A stretch of 33,216 nt of DNA, taken from NCBI GenBank assembly GCA_016792565.1, contig JAEUMK010000086.1:1-33216 (forward strand), read 5' to 3'. Origin of the DNA: Alphaproteobacteria bacterium (GTDB lineage: Bacteria; Pseudomonadota; Alphaproteobacteria; Micropepsales; Micropepsaceae). Made by a program: the position numbers and the translations under genes. Positions 1 through 8,032 of the stretch are shown piece by piece (the first letter of the stretch is position 1; the number at the start of each line of letters is the position of its first letter). Under the pieces are notes generated by a model. It ran no database searches. It worked only from the letters and a program-made list of their open reading frames with translations, and was not told where the DNA came from.

Positions 1-1
1 G

Positions 2-349
2 GCCCCGGCGGCGAAGCCGCTGGTCCTTCAGGACTGGGCGGTGAGCGGCTATGCGGGCCTCTGGCGCTTCAACGTCGAGGAAGGCGGCGGCCAGACCTAC
101 GGCGTCCTCCGGCTCAATCCGGACGGCACCAGCTTCGAGCAGATGGGCGGGCGCATGCCGGACGGCACGATGTTCGACGGCGCCCCCATGACCGGCCGCT
201 GGTCGGCCTCGGTCAACGTCTTCGAGGACGGCGGCTTCCTCATCACCGTCACGCAGGACGGCGAGAACGGCGGCAACGACGTCTACCAGATCTACGACGA
301 CGGCACGCTGCGCCGCGGCGAAACGGTCTGGCAGCGCATCGAGCCCTGA
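2..349 (+). CDS. 3' end of an unknown gene (lipocalin-like beta protein)
   Basis: The reading frame is open from the first bases of the window with no stop before it, so the gene very probably begins upstream. A GTG at 41 is the first start-like codon but has no convincing ribosome binding site. The visible 115 residues are rich in Gly, Asp and aromatic residues, with a GLWRF stretch near the start and alternating hydrophobic and polar segments typical of a small beta-barrel or beta-sandwich. No catalytic motif is seen. The C-terminus (WQRIEP, TGA) is intact. I do not recognise the family; the GxW pattern is only loosely lipocalin-like. Confidence 0.6.
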   Translation, partial: APAAKPLVLQDWAVSGYAGLWRFNVEEGGGQTYGVLRLNPDGTSFEQMGGRMPDGTMFDGAPMTGRWSASVNVFEDGGFLITVTQDGENGGNDVYQIYDDGTLRRGETVWQRIEP

Positions 350-389
350 CGTCCGGCCGCGCCGTCCGGCAATTGAGGGAAGGCGCAAA

Positions 390-464
390 TGGTGGGCGAT
401 GCTGGGATTGAACCAGCGACCCCTCCCGTGTGAAGGGAGTGCTCTCCCGCTGAGCTAATCGCCC
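390..464 (-). tRNA. tRNA-Val (anticodon CAC)
   Basis: Read on the minus strand, the sequence folds as a complete cloverleaf. The acceptor stem GGGCGAT pairs with ATCGCCC. The D arm begins TTAGCTCAGCGGGAGAGC. The anticodon stem CTCCC/GGGAG holds loop TTCACAC, giving anticodon CAC (valine, GTG codons). The T arm contains GGTTCAATCCC. Discriminator A is followed by a genome-encoded CCA at 390-392. It lies downstream of the gph gene on the same strand but is probably transcribed separately. Confidence 0.96.
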
Positions 465-510
465 CGAACCATTGCGAGGGGCGCGGTTTAGGCGGTCGCC
501 CGCGCCGGTG

Positions 511-1197
511 TCAAGGCTGGCCGGGCAGCGTCGCGGCGATCCGCGCCAGCGCGGCGGGCAGTTCGTCGTAGCCGTGGAGCAGCGCGTCGGCCCCGAAGGT
601 CGCCGGATCGAAGGCCGAATAGCCGAAGGTGAAGATCACCAGCTTCACCCCCGCCGCCTTGGCGGTCTCGGCGTCGATCTCGCTGTCGCCGATCATCACG
701 GCGCGTTTCGGGTCGCCGCCCGCCCGCACGATCGTCTCCATCAGATGCCGCGGATCGGGCTTGCGCACGGGCAGCGTGTCGGCCCCCAGGATCGCGCTGA
801 AATGCGGGCTGAGGCCCAGCCGGTCGAGCAGGAGATGGGTCAGCGCCTCGGGCTTGTTGGTGCAGACGCCGAGCGTATGCCCCTCGGCCCGCAACCGCGC
901 CAGCGCCTCGCGGGCGCCGGGGAACGGCACCGAGCCGTCGGCGATGTGCGCGGCATAGTGGGCGAGGAAGGCGGCGACATGGCCGTCCAGCGCCTCCGCC
1001 TCGGCGGGCGCGCCGGTCGTCTCGAAGCCACGTTCGATCAGCTTGCGCGCCCCGCGCCCCACCATGTGGCGCACCTCGTGCAGCGGCACCTCGGGCCGTC
1101 CATGGGCCGCGAGCACGGCGTTCATCGCGCCGGCCAGATCGGGGGCGGTATCGACCAGCGTGCCGTCGAGGTCGAAGATCAGGGTCAGGGGCTGCAT
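511..1197 (-). CDS. gph: phosphoglycolate phosphatase, HAD family
   Basis: A 228-residue HAD-superfamily hydrolase that would dephosphorylate 2-phosphoglycolate in the cytoplasm. Motif I is FDLDGT with nucleophile Asp9 and acid Asp11. Motif II is the Thr in VCTNKP. The motif III Lys lies in VRKPDP and motif IV is MIGDSEID. The alpha-helical cap sits between motifs I and II, and length is normal for Gph. The ATG at 1197 follows a good Shine-Dalgarno (GAGGGG). The gene starts only 9 nt after the stop of the DUF3833 lipoprotein gene on the same strand, so the two are probably co-transcribed. Related HAD phosphatases have overlapping specificities, so the substrate is inferred. Confidence 0.88.
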   Translation of the reverse strand: MQPLTLIFDLDGTLVDTAPDLAGAMNAVLAAHGRPEVPLHEVRHMVGRGARKLIERGFETTGAPAEAEALDGHVAAFLAHYAAHIADGSVPFPGAREALARLRAEGHTLGVCTNKPEALTHLLLDRLGLSPHFSAILGADTLPVRKPDPRHLMETIVRAGGDPKRAVMIGDSEIDAETAKAAGVKLVIFTFGYSAFDPATFGADALLHGYDELPAALARIAATLPGQP

Positions 1198-1206
1198 GGC
1201 GCCCCT

Positions 1207-1755
1207 CTAGCGCGCCCCCGCCGCTTTGGGAACCGCCGCCTCGCGGGTCATGCGCAGTTCCACCCGCCCCAGCCTCAGCCCCCATTTGGAGACGACCGCC
1301 CGGTTGACCAGCGTGCCGTCGGCCTCCAGCAGCATGATGTCGCGGAAGCGGACCGTGAGATCGCCATAGGCCTCGGTCTTCAGCACGACGTAATAGTCCA
1401 GACGCATCGCCGAGCCCTCGGGATAGGCCGCCGCCGTGCCGATGACATCCTCGCGCGTGCCGCTGAAGCGCCTGTCGCCGGTCTGCGTCAGCCGCCAGGT
1501 CTTGAAGTCGCGTTCGCCGTCGTCATAGGCGAAGTCCTCCGCCAGCGTCAGCACCTGGCCGTCCCAGGTGCTGTCGATCGTCACCGTCAGGCCGCGCGGC
1601 GCGCCGCCGAAGGCCGGCTCGAAGGTGCCGCGCGCGATCACCCGGCCGGGGAAGAACGCCTCCAGCTTCAGGACAGGGCCGGTTGTGTCGCCGCGGGGCG
1701 GCGCGGCGCAGGCGGCGAGGGCGAGAAGGGCGGCGAGGGCGAGCAGGCGGCGCAT
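1207..1755 (-). CDS. DUF3833-family lipoprotein
   Basis: The protein starts MRRLLALAALLALAAC, a lipoprotein signal peptide with lipobox LAAC, so the mature protein would be lipid-anchored in the envelope. An in-frame start further upstream at 1794 would put 13 extra residues before the signal peptide, so the ATG at 1755 is preferred. The mature 165 residues match the DUF3833 pattern: an early LEAFFPGRVIARGTFE segment, then alternating beta strands with a TWRLT pattern, and RFRDIMLLEADGTLVNRA near the end. Function is unknown for the family. It is followed at 9 nt by gph and diverges from rpiA across about 100 bp that would hold both promoters. Confidence 0.8.
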   Translation of the reverse strand: MRRLLALAALLALAACAAPPRGDTTGPVLKLEAFFPGRVIARGTFEPAFGGAPRGLTVTIDSTWDGQVLTLAEDFAYDDGERDFKTWRLTQTGDRRFSGTREDVIGTAAAYPEGSAMRLDYYVVLKTEAYGDLTVRFRDIMLLEADGTLVNRAVVSKWGLRLGRVELRMTREAAVPKAAGAR

Positions 1756-1853
1756 GGGCGTGTCCTTCGTGTTGCCCCAAGCTACGCCGCCCATGTCCCT
1801 GCGGATGGCGGCGCGCCCTCGTCAGGGCCGGGAATCGCCGCTAACCTCGCGCC

Positions 1854-2573
1854 ATGACCCATCCCACCGCCGACGACCGCAAGCGCGCCGCCGCCCTCAA
1901 GGCGCTCGACCTCATCCAGCCCGGCCAGATCGTAGGCCTCGGCACCGGCTCCACCGCCGCCCATTTCGTCCGCGCGCTGGGCGAAAAGGTCCGGGCCGGG
2001 CTCAGGATCACCGGCGTGCCCACCAGCGCCGCCGCCGAGACCCTCGCGGTCGAGGCCGGTATCCCGCTCGCCGGGGTCGACGACGTGCCGCACATCGACA
2101 TCACCATCGACGGCGCCGACGAGGCCGACCGCGCCTTCCGCCTCATCAAGGGCGGCGGCGCGGCGCATCTGCGCGAAAAGATCGTCGCCGCCGCCTCCCG
2201 CCGCATGATCGCCATCATGGACGACAGCAAGCTGGTCGCGTGCCTCGGCGCCTTTCCGCTGCCGGTCGAGATCGTCCCCTTCGCCCATCGCACCACCATG
2301 CGCCACATCGCGGCGGCCGCTGTGGCCTCCGGCTGTGGCGGCAATTTCATCCGCCTGCGCGGCGGCGACGCCCACCCGCTGATCACCGACAACGGCAATC
2401 TCGTCGCCGATCTCGACTGCCAGTCGATCCCCGATCCCGAGGCCCTCGCGGCCGCGCTCTCGGCGATTCCGGGCGTCGTCGAGCACGGGCTCTTCATCGG
2501 CCTCTGCTCCGGCCTCATCGTCGGCACCGAGACGGGCGTCGAGATCGTCGAGCCGCCGGCCCACGGCGGCTGA
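1854..2573 (+). CDS. rpiA: ribose-5-phosphate isomerase A
   Basis: A 239-residue enzyme interconverting ribose 5-phosphate and ribulose 5-phosphate in the non-oxidative pentose phosphate pathway. The phosphate loop GLGTGST lies at residues 28-34. The catalytic signature TIDGADE gives Asp86 and Asp89. [11 protein letters not shown] gives Lys99 and Glu108. These sit exactly five residues after the E. coli catalytic set (D81, D84, K94, E103), which supports both the assignment and the start. Length is slightly above the E. coli enzyme. The glutathione-reductase gene begins 44 nt downstream on the same strand, so the two may form an operon. Confidence 0.95.
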   Translation: MTHPTADDRKRAAALKALDLIQPGQIVGLGTGSTAAHFVRALGEKVRAGLRITGVPTSAAAETLAVEAGIPLAGVDDVPHIDITIDGADEADRAFRLIKGGGAAHLREKIVAAASRRMIAIMDDSKLVACLGAFPLPVEIVPFAHRTTMRHIAAAAVASGCGGNFIRLRGGDAHPLITDNGNLVADLDCQSIPDPEALAAALSAIPGVVEHGLFIGLCSGLIVGTETGVEIVEPPAHGG

Positions 2574-2617
2574 CGGCGGCGCTGGCGGAGCCGGGGCAGG
2601 ATCGCTACATCTCCCTG

Positions 2618-3976
2618 ATGACCTCCTTCGACTACGATCTCTTCACCATCGGCGCGGGTTCCGGCGGCGTGCGCGCCACCCGCATCGCGGCCGGCTACGG
2701 CGCCAGGGCGGCGGTCGCCGAGGAGTACCGGGCGGGCGGCACCTGCGTCATCCGCGGCTGCGTGCCCAAGAAGCTGATGGTCTATGCCAGCCGCTACGGC
2801 TTCGATCATGCGGACGCCGCCGGCTTCGGCTGGCGCATGGGCGAGGCGGCGCACGACTGGCCATCGTTCATCCGCGCCAAGGATGCCGAGATCGCGCGCC
2901 TCGAAGGGCTCTACCGCAAGGGGCTTGAGGGCGCCGGCGCGGCGATCTTCGACGACCGCGCCGAACTGGTCGGCCCGCACGAGATCCGCCTCGTCAACAC
3001 CGGACGCATCGTTACGGCGAAGACCGTTCTCGTCGCCGTCGGCGCCGCGCCGCATCGTGCCTCCTGTCCCGGCAGCGATCTCGCCATCACGTCGAACGAG
3101 ATCTTCCATCTGCCCGAGCGGCCCGGCCACATCGTCATCGTCGGCGCGGGCTATATCGCACTGGAGTTCGCGGCGATCCTGCGCGGCCTCGGCTCGGCGG
3201 TCACGCTCGTCCACTACGCGCCGGAAATCCTGCGCGGCTTCGACCGTGAGTGCGCCGCGCACCTCCACGCCGAACTGGGCAAGCGCGGCATCGAATTCGT
3301 CATGGATGCCAGCGTCGTCGGCATCCGCGAGGAGAACGGCCGCCGCGAGATCGGGCTTTCGACCGGCGCGATCCTGGAGGCCGACCAGATCATGTTCGCG
3401 ACCGGGCGCTGGCCGAACACGAAGGGTCTCGGCCTCGAAGCCGCCGGCGTCGCCACGACCGCCAAGGGCGCCATTCCGGTCGATGCCTTCAGCCGCACCA
3501 ACATGCCGAACATCTATGCCGTCGGCGACGTCACCGACCGCGCCAATCTGACGCCGGTTGCGATCCGCGAGGGCCACGCTTTCGCCGAGACGGTCTTCAA
3601 CGCCAATCCGACCGCCGTCCACCATGCCGACATCCCGACCGCCATCTTCACGACGCCCGAGTTCGCCTCCGTCGGCCTGACCGAGGAAGAGGCGCGTCAC
3701 GCCCACGCCGACGTCCACATCTACAAGGCGAAGTTCCGCCCGATGCGCGCGACCCTTTCCGGCCGCGACGAGCAGACTCTGATGAAGCTGATCGTCGACG
3801 GCGCCGGCGGCCGCGTGCTCGGCCTTCACATGGTCGGGGCCGACGCCGGCGAGATCGTCCAGATGGCCGGCATCGCCGTGAAGATGAAGGCGACCAAGGC
3901 AGACTTCGACGCCACCATCGCCCTGCATCCCAGCGCCGCCGAGGAATTCGTCCTCATGCGCACGCGCAGCGCCTGA
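2618..3976 (+). CDS. gor: glutathione-disulfide reductase-like flavoprotein
   Basis: A 452-residue class I pyridine nucleotide-disulfide oxidoreductase expected to reduce glutathione disulfide. The FAD site GAGSGGVRAT is near the N-terminus. The redox pair lies in GGTCVIRGCVPKKL, the form typical of glutathione reductase rather than lipoamide or mercuric reductase. The second Rossmann motif is VGAGYIALEFA. FAD motif YAVGDVT is present, and the C-terminal HPSAAEE carries the catalytic His-Glu. In the segment that normally supplies two arginines for the NADPH 2'-phosphate, Arg206 is kept but the first position is Tyr200 instead of Arg, so cofactor choice is uncertain. The start at ATG 2618 gives the expected FDYDLFTIGAGSGG opening. 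It converges on the P450 gene with a 13-nt gap. Confidence 0.9.
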   Translation: MTSFDYDLFTIGAGSGGVRATRIAAGYGARAAVAEEYRAGGTCVIRGCVPKKLMVYASRYGFDHADAAGFGWRMGEAAHDWPSFIRAKDAEIARLEGLYRKGLEGAGAAIFDDRAELVGPHEIRLVNTGRIVTAKTVLVAVGAAPHRASCPGSDLAITSNEIFHLPERPGHIVIVGAGYIALEFAAILRGLGSAVTLVHYAPEILRGFDRECAAHLHAELGKRGIEFVMDASVVGIREENGRREIGLSTGAILEADQIMFATGRWPNTKGLGLEAAGVATTAKGAIPVDAFSRTNMPNIYAVGDVTDRANLTPVAIREGHAFAETVFNANPTAVHHADIPTAIFTTPEFASVGLTEEEARHAHADVHIYKAKFRPMRATLSGRDEQTLMKLIVDGAGGRVLGLHMVGADAGEIVQMAGIAVKMKATKADFDATIALHPSAAEEFVLMRTRSA

Positions 3977-3989
3977 ACGCTCGCCGCAT

Positions 3990-5192
3990 TCAGCCCAGCG
4001 CCGCGCCCGGCCGGAACGTCACCTCCAGCTGGGTCGGTCCGGCGATGAAGTTGGATTGCAGCCAGACCGGCGGCGCGGCGAGAGCCAGATCGTCCATCCG
4101 CGTCAGCACCTCGGTCAGCACCGCGTCGATCTCGATGCGGGCCAGATGCTGGCCGAGGCAGACATGCGGTCCGTTGCCGAACGCCATGTGTTCGTTGGGC
4201 GTGCGGTCCAGCCTTAGCGCGTGCGGCTCGGCGAAATGCGCGGCGTCGCGGTTGGCGGCGCCGAAGAACATCACGACCTTCTGCCCGGCCTTGATCGCCT
4301 GACCGCCCAGCGCGGCGTCCCGCGTCGCCGTGCGGCGCATGTAGACGACCGGCGAGGTGTAGCGCAGCAGCTCCTCGCGGGCGGCCGGCAGGCGGGCGGG
4401 CAGGTCGGCCTTGAGCCAGGCGAGCTGGTCGGGATTGGCGATCAGCGAGATGAGGCCGGAAGCGAGCAGGTTGCGCGTCGTGTCGCCGCCGGCGTCGACC
4501 AGCAGCAGGAAGAACAGCAGGAACTCCATGTCGGCGAGCTTGCGGCCGTCGACCTCGGCGTTGAGCAGCTTCGTCGCCAGATCGTCGGCGGGACGGGCGC
4601 GCTTCTCGGCGATGATGCCCATGCCGTATTCGAACATCTTCATGACCGCCTGCGCGCTCGCCCCTTCGGGCAGGGCGGAGGGCGAGGTGTGGATGATCTC
4701 GGTCAGCTTGTAGAGCTCGCGCCCGTCGTCCAGCGGCAGGCCCATCAGTTCGGCGATGACGTAGGAGGGCATCTCGCCCGCGATGTCGGCGACGAAGTCG
4801 CAGCGGCCGCGTGCGATCACCTTGTCGACGATCTGTCGCGCCAGCGCCTGCATGCGCGGCACGCGCTCCATCGTCGGAACCGGCAGGAACTCCTCGCGGA
4901 TCAGGCGCCGGAACGCCGTGTGCTGCGGCGGGTCCATCATCAGCATCATCTGGTAGTCGCCGAACGGGCTGGGCCCCGGCGGCGGGTCATCCAGCATGAT
5001 CGTCGGCTGCGAGGAATAGGTCTGGAAATCGCGATCGACCTCGTAGACCTCGTCGTAGCCCGTCACCGCCCAGAAGCCCGGACCGTTCGGCTCGGCGTGC
5101 CAATGGACCGGGGCGTTGGCGCGCAGCCAGTCGTACTGCGCGTGCGGATGCCCGGCCGCGAACCGGGCCGGGTCGATCAGGTCGATGTCCAT
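3990..5192 (-). CDS. bacterial cytochrome P450
   Basis: A 400-residue soluble class I P450 monooxygenase needing a ferredoxin and reductase, neither of which is in the window. The I-helix oxygen-binding motif AGGDTT is at 234-239, the K-helix ExxR is Glu274-LL-Arg277, and the heme loop FGNGPHVCLG is at 338-347 with Cys345 as the iron ligand. The meander RLDR and the early C-helix MMDPPQHTAFRRL are also present. The sequence style (MMDPPQHT, AFGNGPHVCLGQHLAR) resembles bacterial P450s acting on terpenoids or steroids, but the substrate cannot be read out. An SD (GGAGGA) sits 4 nt before the ATG. The DsbA-like gene ends 40 nt upstream; the gap holds a GGCCGG/CCGGCC hairpin (5207-5225). Confidence 0.93.
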   Translation of the reverse strand: MDIDLIDPARFAAGHPHAQYDWLRANAPVHWHAEPNGPGFWAVTGYDEVYEVDRDFQTYSSQPTIMLDDPPPGPSPFGDYQMMLMMDPPQHTAFRRLIREEFLPVPTMERVPRMQALARQIVDKVIARGRCDFVADIAGEMPSYVIAELMGLPLDDGRELYKLTEIIHTSPSALPEGASAQAVMKMFEYGMGIIAEKRARPADDLATKLLNAEVDGRKLADMEFLLFFLLLVDAGGDTTRNLLASGLISLIANPDQLAWLKADLPARLPAAREELLRYTSPVVYMRRTATRDAALGGQAIKAGQKVVMFFGAANRDAAHFAEPHALRLDRTPNEHMAFGNGPHVCLGQHLARIEIDAVLTEVLTRMDDLALAAPPVWLQSNFIAGPTQLEVTFRPGAALG

Positions 5193-5232
5193 GGCGTCCT
5201 CCGGACGGCCGGTCTGGCGCCGGCCTTGATGG

Positions 5233-5913
5233 TCAGTTCGGCTTCTTGGCGGCGAGCAGTTCCTGCAGCTTCTTGTCCAGCGCCTCGTACTCGATCGCCT
5301 CGTTGAAGCGCTCGCCGTTCAGGAAGGTCGTCGGCGTGCCCTGGATCTTCAGCACGTTGGTGCCTTCGGTCAGGATTTCGTTCATCCGCGCCAGCGCCTC
5401 CTTGTTGGCAAGGCAGGCCTCCGTCTGCTCGCGCGACAGGCCCGCCCGGCGGGCCAGTTCGATCAGCGCCTCCTTGGGGTCGGGCACGTCGGGCGAGTGC
5501 CAGAGGTTCTGGTTGGCGAACAGCACGTCCATGAAGGCGTAGAACTTCTCCTTCGGAAGGCAGCGCGCGATCAGCGACCCGCCGGCCGCGACGTTGTTCA
5601 GCGGGAAGTCGCGCAGGACGTAATAGACCAGTCCCTTGTCGATGTAGTTTTCCTTCACCTTCGGCATGGTCTGCAGCGCCATGTGGGCGCAGTGGACGCA
5701 GCCCGACGAGGCATACTCGACCATCTTGATCGGGGCGTTGGGATCGCCCAGCCAGATGTCGTCCGGCTTGGGCGCCAGCGCCTCTTCCACGGTCGAGGCG
5801 ATGGCGGTGCCGCCGGCGCCCTTGTCGGCCGTCATGAAGATGTAGACGGCGGCGCCGATCACCACCGCGACCAGGGCGAGCAGCCCGCCGATCGTCAAAA
5901 CCCGATTGTTCAC
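5233..5913 (-). CDS. DsbA-like thiol-disulfide oxidoreductase, membrane-anchored
   Basis: A 226-residue thioredoxin-fold protein with an N-terminal hydrophobic segment (about residues 5-27) lacking an obvious signal peptidase site, so it is probably anchored facing the periplasm. The active site is Cys72-Val-His-Cys75 in SSGCVHCAHM; classic DsbA has CPHC. The cis-proline loop is QGTPTTF, and the helical insertion between them matches the DsbA/Thioredoxin_4 layout. It probably forms or isomerises disulfides in exported proteins. Lengths of 200-250 are usual for alphaproteobacterial members. It lies just upstream of the P450 gene on the same strand; whether they share a transcript is unclear. 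Confidence 0.87.
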   Translation of the reverse strand: MNNRVLTIGGLLALVAVVIGAAVYIFMTADKGAGGTAIASTVEEALAPKPDDIWLGDPNAPIKMVEYASSGCVHCAHMALQTMPKVKENYIDKGLVYYVLRDFPLNNVAAGGSLIARCLPKEKFYAFMDVLFANQNLWHSPDVPDPKEALIELARRAGLSREQTEACLANKEALARMNEILTEGTNVLKIQGTPTTFLNGERFNEAIEYEALDKKLQELLAAKKPN

Positions 5914-6043
5914 GCGCGACCTCTCCTCAGATTCCGGCCCGCCTTATCGCATATTTCCCGCCCGCGTCGCCCCCGCTTCGCCAATTCGTTATCCCGGCGG
6001 CGCGGCGGCCCGGCCCCCTCTTCTTGCGACCCGTCCCCGAAGA

Positions 6044-6102
6044 TCCTCATCCCGAGCAGGGCGTCAGGCAGGGCGTCAGGCACCGTGGCGAAGGACGAAC
6101 GG
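6044..6102 (+). repeat. REP-like repeat, copy 1
   Basis: The stretch opens with CCTCATCCCGAGCAGGGCG and closes with GGCGAAGGACGA, resembling REP-like repeats of the CCTCATCCTGAG...CGAAGGATGAGG type that I recall from alphaproteobacterial genomes. The middle contains a tandem 12-bp duplication, GCAGGGCGTCAG at 6056-6067 and 6068-6079. The first 21 bp match the element at 22862-22907 (minus strand) at 17 positions. It lies upstream of a strong-looking promoter. Confidence 0.55.
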
Positions 6103-6116
6103 CCGCTATAGGATCA

Positions 6117-6145
6117 TTGTCACAAGCCGAGGAATGGACTATAAT
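6117..6145 (+). promoter_or_regulatory. near-consensus sigma-70 promoter for the orphan gene at 6168
   Basis: -35 TTGTCA (6117-6122), a 17-bp spacer and a perfect -10 TATAAT (6140-6145). The -10 is embedded in GGACTATAATCC, which recurs with two differences as GGATTATTATCC in the promoter at 22830-22859. The predicted start of transcription is near 6152, leaving a leader of about 16 nt with AAAGGA as ribosome binding site. Such consensus promoters stand out in DNA this GC-rich. Confidence 0.7.
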
Positions 6146-6167
6146 CCTACACCGAAAGGATCGCTCC

Positions 6168-6575
6168 ATGACCGACGCCCCGGCCCGCACGGCCCGCCGC
6201 CCCGGCGCTCCCAGGGGCAACCGAAACCGGCTCACCCACGGCCTCTATGCCAGGGCGGCCGTCGAACGCCGCGCCGCCACGCGGCGGATCGTGGCGGCCT
6301 GCCGGGCGGTCTGCGCCGGCGTGCCCGGCATTGCTGCCGACTGGGAGGCATTGAACCGGTCCGGCTGGTCGAAGCGGAAAATAGCGAAAATCGAGGTTCA
6401 AATCGCGATGGTGCTGTTCAAATTCCTCGCCAAGTGCCTGAAATCCGCCGATCTGCCGCCCGACTACCCTATTGAACCGCCCCCGCCGCGGCCGCCACGC
6501 CGGCCCCGTGGCAAGGTTCAATCGGTCCCCGGCGCGGCCGGAAATCCGCAGGTTCCCGCTGTGGACAGTTTGTGA
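6168..6575 (+). CDS. orphan small protein with GAPRGNRN-HG motif
   Basis: A 135-residue basic protein of unknown function. The start at ATG 6168 is fixed by AAAGGA 7 nt upstream and by the promoter just before it. Residues 12-27 read PGAPRGNRNRLTHGLY, a motif seen near the N-terminus of many small bacterial proteins of the GAPKGNxNAxKHGxY type. These are sometimes annotated as terminase-small-subunit-like, but no function is established. A middle helix (IAKIEVQIAMVLFKFLAKCLK) is followed by a Pro/Arg-rich, probably disordered tail. It stands alone between the DsbA-like gene and DAHP synthase. The REP-like repeat and promoter upstream match the arrangement of the unrelated-looking gene at 22191-22799. 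Confidence 0.68.
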   Translation: MTDAPARTARRPGAPRGNRNRLTHGLYARAAVERRAATRRIVAACRAVCAGVPGIAADWEALNRSGWSKRKIAKIEVQIAMVLFKFLAKCLKSADLPPDYPIEPPPPRPPRRPRGKVQSVPGAAGNPQVPAVDSL

Positions 6576-6636
6576 AACCCTTGGCCTTACTGTATGAGCA
6601 CCGGCCCGGAATAGGCCCGGACCACGGATTGAGACG

Positions 6637-8010
6637 ATGACGACCTGGACCCCCGCCTCCTGGAGGACGAAGCCCGTCCAACAGGTGCCCGACTATCCCG
6701 ATGCCGCGAAGCTGGCCGCCGTCGAGGCGCGCCTGAAAAGCTATCCGCCGCTGGTCTTCGCGGGCGAGGCGCGCAATCTGACGGCGGCGCTGGCCGAGGT
6801 CTCCGAGGGCAAGGCTTTCCTGCTCCAGGGCGGCGACTGCGCCGAGTCCTTCGCCGAGTTCCATCCCGACAATATCCGCGACACCTTCCGCGTCCTGCTC
6901 CAGATGGCGGTGGTCCTCACCTTCGGCGGTTCGATGCCGGTGGTGAAGGTCGGCCGCATCGCCGGCCAGTTCGCCAAGCCCCGCTCGGCCCCGACCGAGA
7001 CGGTGGACGGCGTCGAGCTGCCGTCCTATCGCGGCGACATCGTCAACGGTCCGGACTTCACCGCCGATGCGCGCGTGCCCGACCCCGAGCGGCTGCAGCA
7101 GGCTTATCTTCAGTCCGCCGCGACGCTGAACCTGCTGCGCGCCTTCGCCCAGGGCGGCTATGCCGACCTGCACAACGTCCATCGCTGGAATCTGGGCTTC
7201 ATCGACAAGTCCCCGGCGGGCGAGAAGTACAAGGCGCTGGCCGACAGGATTTCCGAAACGCTCGGCTTCATGGAAGCCTGCGGCATCACCCCGGACTCGA
7301 CGCCCCAGCTGCGCACCACCGATTTCTACACGAGCCACGAGGCGCTGCTGCTCGGCTACGAGCAGGCGATGACCCGCGTCGATTCGACCTCGGGCGACTG
7401 GTACGACACCTCGGCTCACATGCTCTGGATCGGCGACCGCACGCGCCAGCTCGACGGCGCCCATATCGAGTTTGCGCGCGGCATCCGCAACCCGATCGGC
7501 CTGAAATGCGGTCCGTCGCTGAAGGCTGACGACCTGCTGCGCCTGATCGACGCGCTGAACCCGCAGAACCAGCCCGGCCGCCTCACCCTGATCGGGCGCT
7601 TCGGGGCCGACCACGCCGCCGAGCACTGGCCGAAGCTCATCCGCTCGGTCGCCCGCGAGGGCCGCAACGTCGTATGGTCGTGCGATCCGATGCACGGCAA
7701 CACGATCAAGTCCTCGTCCGGCTACAAGACGCGCCCCGTCGACCGGATCCTGAAGGAGGTGCAGACCTTCTTCGCGGTCCACCGCGCCGAGGGCACGCAT
7801 CCGGGCGGCGTCCATTTCGAGATGACCGGACGCGACGTCACCGAGTGCATCGGCGGCGCGATCAACGTGACCGACGCCGACCTGTCGAGCCGCTACGACA
7901 CGGCCTGCGACCCGCGCCTCAATGCCAGCCAGGTTCTCGAGCTCGGCTTCCTGATCGCCGAGAGCCTGAAGGACCGCGCCGGCGCCCCGCGCTTCCAGGC
8001 TGCGGAATAG
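6637..8010 (+). CDS. 3-deoxy-7-phosphoheptulonate synthase, class II
   Basis: A 457-residue class II (plant/mycobacterial type) DAHP synthase that condenses phosphoenolpyruvate with erythrose 4-phosphate, the first step of the shikimate pathway. The metal-binding Cys lies in [11 protein letters not shown] (residues 62-72). [32 protein letters not shown] and [15 protein letters not shown] are all present in the usual order. Length is typical of class II; the short class I family is excluded. No N-terminal regulatory extension like that of mycobacteria is seen, so feedback control cannot be judged. It begins 61 nt after the orphan gene and converges on the DUF1003 gene. Symbols differ between genomes (aroF, aroG, aroH), so none is given. 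Confidence 0.95.
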   Translation: MTTWTPASWRTKPVQQVPDYPDAAKLAAVEARLKSYPPLVFAGEARNLTAALAEVSEGKAFLLQGGDCAESFAEFHPDNIRDTFRVLLQMAVVLTFGGSMPVVKVGRIAGQFAKPRSAPTETVDGVELPSYRGDIVNGPDFTADARVPDPERLQQAYLQSAATLNLLRAFAQGGYADLHNVHRWNLGFIDKSPAGEKYKALADRISETLGFMEACGITPDSTPQLRTTDFYTSHEALLLGYEQAMTRVDSTSGDWYDTSAHMLWIGDRTRQLDGAHIEFARGIRNPIGLKCGPSLKADDLLRLIDALNPQNQPGRLTLIGRFGADHAAEHWPKLIRSVAREGRNVVWSCDPMHGNTIKSSSGYKTRPVDRILKEVQTFFAVHRAEGTHPGGVHFEMTGRDVTECIGGAINVTDADLSSRYDTACDPRLNASQVLELGFLIAESLKDRAGAPRFQAAE

Positions 8011-8032
8011 CCAACGGCAGCCAGCCGCTCTT

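Noticed and set aside
390-464. tRNA-Val as an integration site of a genomic island
   Set aside because: No integrase, no direct repeat of the tRNA end and no foreign-looking genes nearby.
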